Source: Parachlorella kessleri (taxonomy: Eukaryota > Chlorophyta > Trebouxiophyceae > Chlorellales > Chlorellaceae). Taken from it: a stretch of DNA of 64,000 nt. The stretch spans positions 89,053 to 153,052 of the forward strand of contig BBXU01001029.1 in assembly GCA_001598975.1 (NCBI GenBank), read 5' to 3'. The position numbers were made by a program, and so were the translations under genes. The notes beneath the pieces were generated by a model. That model had not been told where the DNA came from. It searched no databases and saw only the letters and a program-made list of their open reading frames with translations. Below are positions 24,495 to 36,505 of this stretch, piece after piece. Every line of letters begins with the position of its first letter. The stretch's first letter is position 1.

Positions 24495-27400
24495 ATGTGC
24501 TGGGGTCGGCTCAAGCGGACTTGTTTGCTACTAGTAGCAGCTTTCCTGCAGGCAGGACAGAGCGCAAATCATCAAGTAGAACGTAAGTACAATTGCGCCT
24601 ATTCTATACACAAGACCAACAAACAGCCGCTATTGCAGGTTGGCCTACCAGGGAGGACATACATGTCAGGACATGTTAGACAGAAGTGTCAGGACATGTC
24701 AGGACATGTCAAACATATTTGTTAGGACATGTCAGGACTCCCTCACCTGTATGTCGCCTGTATATTGAAGAAGGGGTGCTTATCATATGCGAGGGCCTTG
24801 TGGAGCAATAGTTTGCACGTGTTGCAGGTGCTGCCCTTCTGAAGCTTGGTGGGTCGCTGAAGCGCGACACCGAGACAGGGCCTGTGCCCCTTTGGCAACC
24901 CGGCCAAGGCCACTGCCTATGGCCAGGCATAACTTGTGATGCCGCGGGGGAGGTTGTGAACGTGTGAGCAAACTACCAAGATCAGGCCTGCCAAGAAAAG
25001 CCTTCTAGCACACCGAAATAAGGCGGCCGACGGGCTGTGTCATAGGCTGTGCCCGAGGCTCAGCAAGGCAACTTGTTAATGGCCAAAGTAACGAGCAAGC
25101 TTTGCTTTCCAGGATGATCGCGGGGTCTCCAACGAAGGGACTCCTGCAAGATGCCGCACAACCCTGGCTTCCCCGCGAGGGGCTGGAGGCTGTGGCGGCG
25201 CTCGACAAGCTGCGGTCACTGTAAGTGTAGCCCAGTTTGGCACCGGTGGACGGTATGCACAGAGCTGCGCAGCATGCTGAGCACAGCTTACAGTGGTGGG
25301 CGTCAAACTGCAACCGATCGATCACTGTAGGGCTGCACCCATCGTAAGTTGTATGCTTCCCGCTCCCTTCCTTGCATGCCAGGGTGCATGCGGGTACCCT
25401 GTCTGGCTATCATCACCTGCCTGGTGAGGTCACTGCATGAAGCTGCTGCCGCCGCCACAGGCACGCAGTCCGAGTGAGCTCTGTCTCCAAAGGGACGCAC
25501 AGTTAGCCAGCCGGGGGCTCCCACTGATCGGACCCAAGGCCGGCGCTCAACAGCCACCTTGTACCTGGGTTGTGCGGAGTGTGTCACCGCTCCAGGGGTA
25601 CCGACTGGGGATGCTGCGTACCTATGACCTCCCGCCCCGCCTTCACCCTTTCATCGTGTCTGCCGCAAGGGCCCCTGGGACGGGTGCCCAGAAGCCTCTG
25701 TCACTTACTAGACCTGTTCTCGGCTGCAGGGAAATCGAACACCATGATATAGAGCCTGGAGGGCTGCCGGAAAGCTGGGCTGGGCTGCAGCACTTGGAGG
25801 TTTTAGCAGTGAACGTGCCAGTCAGGGCTGCCCTCCCTGGTGCTGCATGGGCTTACCCAGGCTCCTTCCCATCCCTGCTGTCGTTGTGAGTCATCTGCTG
25901 CCTGCTTGGCTGCGCTGCCAGCAGTCTAGCATCCACTATCCGGAGTGCTGCGTTGAAGAACATATGTTGGGCTCCAGCATGTTCTGTAACGGACCAGCAG
26001 GCTGCCAGATGCAGCAGTGCGTCCAATGGCGAGCACATGTCAACCTACAAGTTGACATGTCATTTTGCAGGTCACTCGTGAGAAGCGACATCACTGGCAC
26101 CCTGCCGGCAGCCTGGGCGTCTCCTGGGGCTTTCCCCAATCTCCAGGACTTGGTTATCAACTCCCCACACCTGACAGGGTCTCTCCCGCCGGAATGGGCA
26201 GCGTCGGGCTTCCCCTTGCTGCAGCGTCTGTGAGATGGGAGCCCGCTTGACAGTCACACATTACCTTAGCAGGGCCTGCCTGGAGTCTGATAGTAAACAT
26301 CTGCGTGGACCCAGCGCGCTAGCTGGAGCTGAAGCTAGTGCGCCACAGCAAGCTTGCTGTGGCGCGCATCCATATTGGGCGCCAACAAGGCGCGCCTGCT
26401 GTGTTGGGCCCACAGTGTTGCGCGGTAGAGTGTTCACCGGGTTCTGTTGTGTGTTGGTTTCTGCAGGTCTATCGAGGCAGGGGGGCTGACTGGCAGGTTC
26501 CCTGCGGAGTGGCTGAGTGCCACCACAGCATTCCCAAGCCTGCACTCCATGTGAGCCCGTCAGTGGAGCCCCCTTGGATGGGCTGCGCCGCTCAGTTGGA
26601 GCAGCTTTGAGCCTGCTGACTGACTGCATGAGTAGGTTCAGCGTATGTTGTCCGTGCCCTCAAGTGCTCTGACAGTTGCACACGCTGCACACACCCAGGC
26701 TCACTGGGCCGTCCGTTGCACGCAGGGAGCTTTCAGGCTGCGCCGGGTGGGGAGAGCTGCCATACCGAGTGGTGCTCCCTTCACTCACCAAGCTGTAAGT
26801 ACAGGGGACTCTTTGCTGGCTGGGGTTTCCTGGGGCCACAGCGCGCTTAGCTGGTACCAATCTACGGGCAGCAGGCAAGGCACTAGGCAAGGGGCATGGC
26901 AAATGGCAAGGCACGATGCAGAATGTGTCCTGGCCCGCTAGGCAGCTGAGGGGGCCCGGCCAGTGCACTTAAGCATACCAAGCTTTCATCCCTGAGCCGT
27001 AGCCGCGGATAGCTTGTTTGCCTGCCGTCCTCCTCTGACATTGTCGGATCCCGGGCAGGGCCTCATTGCACGCGGCGGGCCCAAAGCGAGCTGCCGCCGG
27101 TATGCTGCCTGTGCAGCCATTGCTGTGGGGTTGGCTGGGGTCTCATCTAGTCTAGTCTAACAGCATACCGCAGCCCGACCATGCTGCGGTGAGACCCCCA
27201 AGTGGGGCCAACAAAAAGTGGCTGGCAGCTGGGTACGTTGGTTGTCAGCTTGCCTGCTTCATGACAGGTAAACTGCGACTTGTGCTGCAGGAGTCTGACA
27301 AAGTGTGGGCTCTCCGGCACCCTTCCGGCCTCCTGGGGTCAAGAGGGGAACCTAGCAAAGCTGGGGTTATTGAATCTGAGTCTGAACAAACTCAGGTGCA

Positions 27401-30400
27401 GTATGCTTCTCTTACCCAATCTGCTATCAGTTGGAACGCTACTTGTGCGTGTGGTGTTTACTGGAAAGGCAACATAGTGTGGCGGCTTGCCTGCCGCTAT
27501 CAGAAGTTCAACCTAGTGGGTTCCCACAAAAGCGCATTGCCTGCCTCAACGGGGACAAACAACATGAGGGCTACAGTGGGTCAAGAAGAGTGGCCCTCAG
27601 TGGTATGCTGCTGCTGCAGGGGCCCTTTTCCTAAGAGCTGGCTGTGTGCTGGGCTGCCGGCGTTGCAAGAGCTTTTCATCTCTGACAACATGATCACGTC
27701 GCTGCCCTCCTGTTGCCCACGCTCCACCAGCGCGCTGACTACTCTGTGGGTGGACGGCAATCACCTACGTGGCATCCTTCCTTTCTCAGAGCGGCAGTGC
27801 AGAAATGGCACCCAGCTTTCCTTGCGTTCCATGTAAGTGCCATCAGACGGGAAGATTTGCATCCAGTTGGACGCGGTGCATCCGATGATCCAGGTGTCCT
27901 TAGCCAGCCTTGCGTATGAGACTACTAATAGTAAAATATGTAATAAAACACGTTGTGGCTAGGGAGCGTGAGCGTGACCGTGAGTAATGCTGGGAAGCTT
28001 GTTACAGTGCGAACGGTATGAATGGTGCACTGGTTGGTACCTTGTAATGACAACACACTCAAGCACGCCCCCGGGCGCTTCCCTGGAGTCTGTCACCTGA
28101 CCATTCTGATGATCTGCTTGCTGCAGCAACCTGTCGGGGAACGGGCTGACGGGGACGCTCCCAGCTAACTGGCCTGCCACCCTCCCTAGGCTTGAATCTC
28201 TGTAGGTCTGGCAGGACCTGCCCTGTGCCTGCACAACTTGATATGCGTATCTGTGGTTGCTGGTTGATGGCAGCGGCAGGACGAGTGTGGGCAGGGCGGC
28301 ACCGGTGGGAGGCCCCAGTATAACAGCTTTGGTGGCAGCAATGGCCAGCCAGCTCTAGTACGGACTGTCAAGGGCGCATGAGTCTGCATGATCAGCAAAC
28401 GGGGGAGCAGCCTTGAGCAGCAAGTAGTACTAACTGTTACACTGTACCTGTTCCTGTGCAGCTTCTTGGATCGCAATTCTCTGTTTGAGGAGGAGCTGCC
28501 GTCGACATGGGCTGCCCCTACCGCCTTCCACGCCCTTTTGGACCTGTGAGGGCCCTGCCCAGCTGCTGGCTACCCACGCCACTGCATTGCGTGTTGCTAG
28601 GACTGCCCATCTGCAGAATGGACAGCAGACGCGCCGCCTGCACAACTTATCACTCTCATTGTCCTGCAACACTGACATCCTGCCAACGCCGGCAGGCCCT
28701 CTGCACATCCAGCTGCATCGCTCCACCGATTCTCATACCTTCAGCACCAATGTTTCACTCGTCACGCCTTGTCTACTGAGTGTAGGAACCTCGGCGACAA
28801 TAGTTTCCCTTGGACCCTGCCTCTTGTTTTACTGGAGAATCACACCCCAGCAGCTATAAGCCTTGCTGGTTGCGGCATTCGAGGCACTCTCCCCCCGCTC
28901 GATGGGTTCAGTCCAAAGGCGGGCAGACATGTGGGGATGCTCAACCTGTCCCGCAACTTGTTGACCGGACGCTTGCCCTCGACTTGGGCTGCCGTGCCCC
29001 ACTTTATGGTGACATACTCCCTGGACCTGTCTTACAACCACCTAACAGGGCCCATCCCTTTGGAATGGCTGGATTCATCATGGCAGCCCGCCATGTAAGC
29101 CCCTTCTTGCCTTGTGTGCGTGACAGAGGTGCAGGGAGCAGCTCGGTCGCAGCTCATCGCATATGGCCGGGTCGCCATGATGCTTTCGGGGTAAAGATGC
29201 CATGGTAATCCCTACTCCTTAGTGCAACTGGAATAGGGAATACTGTTCTCTGGCTTCTTGAAGAGTCAGGCATAGCACTAAGCCACTGCGGTGTGACGGC
29301 TGCGGCTGACCCTCTGTATTTAGCTTTGGTGCAGCCAGTTGCAGGGCAACAATCTATCAGGACCGCTACCCATGCCCACCCAGGAGGGGTCCCTCTACCT
29401 GTGAGTAACACTTCCAAGCAAGTCTGTTGGGCAATGACACACCGGGGCTGGGTGCTGTGCACCGTGATGTTCGCTTTTGAGCGGTCTGCGCTTCATGCAA
29501 TGTAAGCTCGCTTCATGCGGAGGTGGCAGTGCAGCTGTGCAATGTGAGCGGGCCGCAACAAAGTTTTGTTATGATGCTTAATGTCTTGCCCGATGTTTCT
29601 CGCAGCTGTGGCACGGTGGGAAGTTTGGGGTCCTACTCAGCTCACATCTATTGCATGGCAAGTGCCACCAAGCCGGAATCGCGTACTGGGTCACGTACCT
29701 GGGAGTTGTTGCTCATGCATGGAAGATGTTGCTGAGCCACGAAATATCTTATCCCAGTGTGGAAGGTAGGAAAGTTGGTCGTGTGCCACACTGTACCGCC
29801 ACCTGGCACTGCTGCCCTGTAGGAACGTGGTGCCCGGCAACGAGGGCCTCTGCTGGCCCAAGGCTGCTGTTGTGGAGAAGGTGCTAGGGAAACCCTTCGT
29901 GTGTGGGCCGCCCTCGATTGCGAATCTGTCGACACTGGCCGAGTGCCGCCGGGCCTTCAAAAGTTGTGCCCTGGAGCCAGCGGCAGCGGGTGCGGAAGGA
30001 GATGCGCAGTGAAGCGTTGCTCTCGCAGCAGGGCTGCTATGATGGTTTGTCTGCTCTCTCATTTCTTGAGGCCAGGGGATGCTGTTTTTTGCTGCCCAGC
30101 ATGCTCATGCAGAGTACGTGCTGGCAGTTACCCCACAGAGGTGGTAGCCCTGTGCAGCTGCATTAGGCAGCTGCCTTGAAAGCCACACTGTACTGCTGTG
30201 GTTGACTGCCTGGTGAACCTTGCACCAGGTCTGCTGACTGTCCCACATCATGCCCTGAGCCAAGTAAGTACCGCAGAGCTCCCTCTGTCTGTGCTGCCTG
30301 CAGGCATGCTGTCCAAGGGGCTAGGGCTGGCTGTTGGGGCTCTGCTTGCGGGCATCAACTTCGCGGTTTTACTGCTGGTTTATGTCAGGCGCTGCTGGCC

Positions 30401-33400
30401 CAAAGGTCCAATCCTGCCATCTGTGGAGCTGGGAGGTACGTGGAATGCTTCTTGGTGCTTCTTTGGACCACTGCCTGCCTGAGGCATACGCCCAGCGCAC
30501 TGGGCTGACGCCCAGTAAGCGTGCTAGTGGGCAATGGCCGGGTCAGCCCTCCAGGTGTTAGTCTGCAGGTAAGCCCGGCCTGTTCACGTTGTTTACTTGA
30601 GAACTGCCACGTTCACCAGGAACCCCGACTCCAACCTCGCTTTGGCCTTCCGACAACCAATACTCCCTGTGCAATGTGTCGGACTACTAGCCCACACCCC
30701 ACAGTCACCGCAAGGGCACCCTAAGGTGTGTTGCTGCGCTCCCTGTGCAGGATCTCAAGGCAGCACCGGGGCTCCCATAAGCAAGCTCTTCCTCCCAGTG
30801 ACAGCTGGAGAGCTGGAGGCCCTGCGTCTTTCTGAGTACCAAGGGGACAGCAGCGCCCCGGCTGGGCCTGTCGTGTATACCGCTGCGCTGCCGCTGAGCC
30901 TGCCGGGCGTTGCACAGCACGACGAGCTTAAAGCGCAGCTCCTAGGCCTGAAGGAGGCAGCCTCCGCCCCTGCTGCTTCAGCCGCCTCTGGGGGGGCTTG
31001 GCGCTCGCGCCCGGGGCGCGTCCACTTGAGAGACCTGCAGTTCTGCACATGCGCAGACGGGGCGCTCGAGCTGCTAGGGCAGGGGGCTTCAGGGACGGTG
31101 AGTGGCCCTGGGTGTGTGTTTGGCACTGCATTGCCTCGAGCTGGCTACTTAGACATGGCCACCAGCCTCCAGCTAAAGTACATCAGAATTGTGCTGCTGG
31201 TATTGCGGCTGTCATGGTAACTACCTATCACAGATACCAGCGACTATGACTTTTGCAAGTTGTGTCTTCAACGTGGAACTTGGTTCCCTTGTAGGAGGTC
31301 CGCCACTAGAGCGTGCTGAAGGTATACATTCGAGTGGTCAGGCTGCTGCAGGGCCCTATTCCAGAAGGCTACGTCAGCAGGGCTATGGTTGTGCAGGTAG
31401 TCAAGGCTGAGCTGGCGGGCAGCGGTGCTGTGGCGGTGAAGGTGCTGAGGAAGCAAAACGTGGATGAGGCTACTTTGTGGCGGGAGGCGGAGATCATGCA
31501 CGCCTGCCGGCACTCATCTATACTTGAGGTCAGCATTTGCAATTGTGCCCACAACACTGAACTGCGCATCCTACTGCTCCATTAGCAACCTTTCCCTTGG
31601 TAACGCCTGCTTCTTTAAGCTGTTCGGGAACTTAACTCTCTTGCTGTGCCTGCTATAGCTTCTATAGCTTCTTCCTGTCTTGTGCACTGCTGCATGTAGG
31701 CCGAGTAAGTGTGCATATCTTCAGCATACATAACAATTGCCGCTGCTGCGTCCCGCTATATGCTGGGTGCATAGCCTATATATAAAGTAGCACTGCGAAC
31801 AGACAGCGCGGCATGCTCTGGGGCCCATGCCCAAGTGTATGAGCCACACGGCGTTTCACTGATGTCCTTCGAGGAGTGGCGTGTAGTCTGTTTAGTAACT
31901 GCACGTCTGCCTTACTGTCAGAGCCAGTGGTGCTCCTGGGTCCTACAACTCTTCTTTACACCCTGCAGCTGGTGGGTGTGTGTGAAGCTGGCGGCCTGCT
32001 GATGCTGGTCAGCGAGTTTGTGGAGCGAGGCTCACTGGAACCCCTCCTACATTTGCCTGAGCTGCGTTGGCACGCCAGGTAAGGGCAACAGCAACATTCT
32101 CACTCGATCACGAGCTAAGGCCGGAAACTTGGTGTTTGAAAGGTGACTAATTTACCTAAGAGCTTTGTAGGCATTTTCGGTGGTTTCTCGCTTGACCACG
32201 AGCTGTGGCCAGCAAGTGTACTTGCTATTTAGGTGGTGAATAACCCATATGAGCCTCGTGGGCAGTTTGAGCGGTCCGTTTGTAGGGTACACTCTGAAGC
32301 CAGTGGCATGGTTTGTCTGATGACGCCCGAAACAGTGCCAGGAGATCCGGCTAGGTCCCTCTTAAAAGCCCGCCCTCTTCCCACGGAGCTGGCAGGCAGG
32401 CGTGCTCGTCCTCTGAGCATGTACCCACACAGAGCAACCTGGGGTGCTGGCATGATTGGGCGCCGGACCCCGCTGAGCTACCACAGAAAGCTTGTGCTTC
32501 TTTGCCTTTCAGGGGCCGGGGACTTCTCCTGGAGGTGGCCCAGGCACTCCAACACCTGCACGCCCAAAACGTGCTGCATGCTGACATCAAAGTAAGGTTT
32601 AGCCTTAGGAACTTGGTTCGGGGAGAGTTCCCCGGTTTGTGGACAGGCTCACATGGAAGCGCAACGGGTTTGTAGGTGCATGGGTGAGGGAAAGTTCTCA
32701 CCGCCATTGCAACCAACGGCACGCTGGGTGTGCCACCTGCCTGTAATCACCCATGCACTTGCCGTGCCGATCCAATTGACTGCCATCCACCTCGGTTCAC
32801 AAGCTCTTGCTTATGCTTTTGCTGCAGCCACAAAACGTGTTGGTGACTGACCACTGGCGCGCCAAGGTAGCAGATGTGGGCACCGCGCGCTACCTGAAGA
32901 GTGGCATTGCGTCTGGTGAGGAAGGAAATGGTGACGCGTGAGCTGGGCCACGCCCGCTGGGTGCACCAGCATCGCCCATTTTGTCCTGGGAGAGGGTGGT
33001 GGTCACTGCAGGCAGCGCTGACAGTCATTTTGGCAGTCTGCAGTGCTTATATACTCTGCAGCGGATGTCAAACCTGAGTATTAGGGATGATCTGGCCTGG
33101 ATGAGCGCTCCCTGGCCACTTGTGTGCGACATGAAGGCCTGCCGCCTCCCAGCGGTGCTGCCCCCCACCTCTCCAAAACGACATCCCTTGACGCCTGCTC
33201 ATTCTTCGCTGTCTTTGCACTGTATACACAGCCTGTGGTGGGACCATCCTTTATGCGGCACCTGAGCAACTGCTGGGCCTACGGTGTACCGCCGCCGCCG
33301 ACATCTTCTCGCTGGGCCTGCTCATGCAAGCGGTGGTAGTGGGGGAGGCAGGGCAAGTGCGGGGGCTGTGCAGGACCCCCAGGTAAGGGCCTGCACAGTT

Positions 33401-33744
33401 TGATGGGCCAGGTTCTAGCTACAATAGTTTGGGGAGACAGCAGGTCACCTGTCATTGTGTGGGTGGGGGCTGGGGGATTTGTACATGTAACTATTGGGTA
33501 GTGCAAGAGCCGTGCGGGCATTCAGCAGGGTGCCGCGGGTAGGCTTTTGAGATCAAGGTGAGTAGTTGGGGCCACTTGGTGGGCCTGCCTGCGCTTGCAC
33601 AAGATGAAGGGCTCCATGTGCTGGTGCAGGGTGCCTGAGGATTGCCCTGCTGATGTGGCGCAGCTTATCGCAGCGTGCCTAGAGAGTGACCCTGGGAGAC
33701 GGCCCACAGCGGCCCAGGTGGTAGAGGTTCTGCTGAGTTCTTAG
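24495..33744 (+). CDS. LRR receptor-like protein kinase, copy C, about 990 aa
   Basis: Exons: 24495-24582, 24828-24963, 25113-25220, 25730-25885, 26071-26229, 26467-26550, 26726-26794, 27291-27395, 27620-27832, 28127-28201, 28462-28545, 28786-29094, 29335-29400, 29823-29989, 30304-30435, 30751-31097, 31397-31528, 31969-32078, 32513-32591, 32828-32915, 33232-33382, 33630-33744. They total 2973 bp and stay in frame. It is the most diverged of the three copies, with the same order of domains: signal peptide (core CLLLVAAFLQ), LRRNT cap with C-L-W-P-G-I-T-C, LRRs, Cys stalk, membrane helix LAVGALLAGINFAVLLLVY, linker, kinase. The kinase keeps the glycine loop (GQGASG, then T), VAVK, HADIK, DVG and APEQ. 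The cytoplasmic neck after the helix is eight residues shorter than in B. Intron 18 begins with about 105 bp identical to B. No break was found, so the gene looks functional. Confidence 0.85.
24659..24733 (+). repeat. ACATGTCAGG tandem repeat in intron 1 of receptor C
   Basis: Five or more irregular units of the decamer ACATGTCAGG, some broken by short insertions. ACATGT is itself a palindrome. The repeat is absent from the first introns of A and B. Confidence 0.8.
26340..26365 (+). repeat. Perfect 26-bp palindrome in intron 5 of receptor C
   Basis: Two 13-base arms, gcgccacagcaag and its exact reverse complement, abut without a spacer and have a HindIII-type AAGCTT at the centre. Copies A and B do not have it. 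Confidence 0.85.
27128..27204 (+). repeat. Long imperfect hairpin in intron 7 of receptor C
   Basis: GGGGTCTCA near 27137 pairs with TGAGACCCC near 27190. Inside this, CCGCAGC pairs with GCTGCGG. Outside, GTTGGC pairs with GCCAAC. The ends and the size of under 100 bp could fit a small foldback element or a hairpin RNA, but no target-site duplication is obvious. Confidence 0.4.
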
Positions 33745-34415
33745 TGCATGTAGCACACCGTCTACTTCATACTTATCAGAACTGCAGTATGGGATACACA
33801 CTGGGTTGCAGAAACTGCTCTTTATTCTCAATTCTGCCTGCTTATTGACGCAGCACTGCTAGCCAGCACCTGGCAACTGCGGTCTGACTCCTTCCTGTCA
33901 TGTGCATTGCCATGTAAAAACTGCTTCCCGTGGGCATGCTAGATAAATATCACGCAGGACAAAATGTAATTAGTATGGGGGGCAGGTAGCGCGAACAGTG
34001 AGTGAGAGCTGAGCTGGACTGCTGGACTCAGCTGACAGGGCTGGATGCAGAATGTGCGGGAGTCTTGCCTGAGTACTCAGGCACTGGTCGTGTTGCAGAA
34101 AAGCAGCGGCGAAACAAAACTCCCGTGGAGCAACTTGTTGAACTTGCAAGGGCACCCCTGCCAGTCTGAAAGTCTAGTCTAACAGCATAGTGCCACCTGC
34201 CCATGCTCCCGGGAGTCTACAAGTAGTGTGGACAAAATACCACAGGATGTACTATGCCAACCACAACATCCAAGTTCCCCTGCCAGACCCACGAAAATTA
34301 CACTGCATATCACTACTTGTCACCGAGGACAAAAAATAGGCCAGGAGAAAGTCATTAGTACAAACAATGCAATCCAGAGGTTCCTCCACATGTGTTAGGT
34401 GGTTTGGGTTTTATC
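33745..34415. other. Spacer between receptor C and the intact DUF1997 gene
   Basis: Convergent 3' ends face each other here. No gene is seen. The stretch aligns in parts with the spacer behind receptor B. Confidence 0.55.
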
Positions 34416-36505
34416 TCATCCTTGGAACGTACTAGCAGTGTTTAGCTGCTCTACAAGTGGCTGGCCCTCGGACTGCGCCTGCACTGCCTTACTCCTGGTC
34501 TCCCGATAGGCGGCGTCGGTGGCCCACTTCTCATAATCTTCTCCAAGCCTGCGGCATGGGAAAGACCGGTATGTGCAGGCGCATGGCTCCTCAATACGCA
34601 CCTGGCAGCAATCCAGGATGCACCTGAGCCTGCCTCTACATTGCAACCCGCCCCTGCTTCCGCGCTCCCGCCAACTACATGCCCACCGCTCGGCAGGATG
34701 CCTGCCCCTTGATGTTCACCAATGTGGCCTGCAGCTCTGGGACTGCCCTTGAGCTGTTGCGGCTGCCTTACATGCCCACTAGGACCCCCTACGCTCGCTC
34801 TGCTGAGGCCACGGGAGAACCCTGCAACGAACTTATCAGCTCCTGTACCAAGCAGTGAAGAGACAGTTCCGTTTGACACAGTGTCTCCGCCCAAGTTATG
34901 TTAATCCATTTTTGTTGCACCAGTGGTGGGTGCACTTGCCTGCGCATGAAGAGCGGCAGGAGAGCTCCCACAAGCCCGCCGACCACAGCATTGCAGCTGG
35001 CCTCTAGGAAGGGCCGCGGCAGGAGGTCGAAAGGCGCCACTACCTCTGACCAGACTTCCACCGTCAGGTCCCCATCTATCTGCCCTCTGCCTGGTCGTTG
35101 CTGCGCCGGCAGAGGCTGCCACTGCTGCTGGCCTGATGCAGCAGGGGCGGTGCCAGGCTGCCTGCCAGCGGCGTTGTTATCTGCGACGTCAGGCCAGCGG
35201 GGGAGCCAGCTTGCTGACCATGCTGGGTCCACCGCCTGCGCCTGCTGCTGCTGCCCCTGCTGCCCCTGCTGTGTCAGCCCCTGCTGACTCGGTGTGGCTG
35301 GCCGCTGACTCTGCAAGGCGCCGTTCGCTCCATTGCCGCCGCTGGTAGGCTGCCCCAGGCCTTGGCTGCCGCCGCTGGGCTGCCACGTCAGCTCCGTTCT
35401 GAAGCGCAGCGCAAACCTGCCCTCAAGGGACGCGAAGAATGGGGAGCCTGGAAGGCGGCAAGACCGCGACTCCAGCACCACTCGGGGAGGCGACTCTTGC
35501 ATGGTGACATCAACCTCCACCTCGGGCGCCACCCAGACTCCCAGGATCTGCAACAAGCAAGAGGACATCAGAAGAGGCCAGCAACAGTTTGACAGAAGGG
35601 CGACAAAGTGCCACACTGGCGCTCTGGGAAGGACAGGGACAGCAGACAAACAGTTACAAATCATCGACACACTGCCTGAGCGAGCCCTGCTAGCAGGAGT
35701 ATTGGTTTCCATTCCACCTGGCCTATGGAGGTTTGCCCGGAAGGCAGTGACCAGCCAATGTAGCTCCCAGATGCCCTTCACTGCAATGCTCACAACTAAG
35801 GGATTGGGACATGAAATATCAGCTCCAAGTGAACCACTCCAAGTCTCTGCTGCAGTGTGCTCTACCTGCACTCACCTCCACACGGGACAGCTTGAGCAGG
35901 AAAGTGCTGCCGCCCATTGGGAAGATCATGGAAGGCTCCAACTGAGCGTAGGCTTGGACTGGCAGCCGCATGTATGCGTCCAAGGACAACGGGTCACCAT
36001 AGTCCTGCAGGGTACACGTAGCAACCGCTTAGACGGTGGGGGTGTGCGTCTCCTCATCCCATGATACAGAAGGCACCAGTGCTGTGCAAGTGGCACACGG
36101 TGAAAATTGATATGGTGGCACTCCCTTGTGCTGACAACCCATGCCTGGCAGGTACGACAACCCACTCCTGTGTCCAGTGGCTCTCGTCAGAAGGACTTGT
36201 GTATGAGGATCGGACTGGTCACCAGGAGTTACCTGGACAGTGGTGGTGTGTGACCCCTTGGCCCCTATCTTAGCAGGGTTTTGCAGTCGTCGCCAGTCTG
36301 CTTGCCGCGTCCAAGGCGAGGCCCTACCAGCAGCAGCTGCCTGGGGAGCTGGTCCAGCAGGCCTCTGGCAGCAGCTCGGCTTGTTGGCGAACAAGGCTCT
36401 ACGGTGCCTCGCGCCCCAGCTCGGTGAACCTGGCTGAAGAGACCTTGTGGAACCTACGCATGACGCTATGTGGGGGTATTTCAGTAAGGGCAGTAGCGAC
36501 ACCAC
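34416..36505 (-). CDS. DUF1997-family protein with plastid-transit-like N-terminus, 380 aa
   Basis: Four exons, 36505-36233, 36004-35876, 35547-34940 and 34548-34416, total 1143 bp in one frame. The first 91 residues are rich in Arg, Ser and Ala (for example RHRRALFANKPSCCQRPAG) and look like a chloroplast transit peptide. DUF1997 follows: DAYMRLPVQAYAQLEPSMI with GGSTFLLKLSRVE (about 100-134), then ILGVWVAPEVEV, RSCRLPGSPFF, a Gln/Gly/Ala-rich insertion (about 185-255) unusual for the family, DLTVEV with LPRPFLE and CNAVVGGLVGALLP, and the C-terminal LGEDYEKWATD. DUF1997 proteins occur in cyanobacteria and plastid-bearing eukaryotes; their biochemical role is unknown to me. Intron 3 has a GC donor (CAG then GCAAGT). 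A broken copy lies at 23075-24190. Import into the plastid is inferred. Confidence 0.8.

Noticed and set aside
24940..24963. A 22-bp second exon in the receptors that looked broken in C (no AG acceptor, in-frame stop), hinting that C is a pseudogene.
   Set aside because: A better exon (3215-3350, 13191-13326, 24828-24963) starts further upstream in all three copies, encodes the LRRNT cap with its W and Cys residues, and keeps frame, so C is intact.
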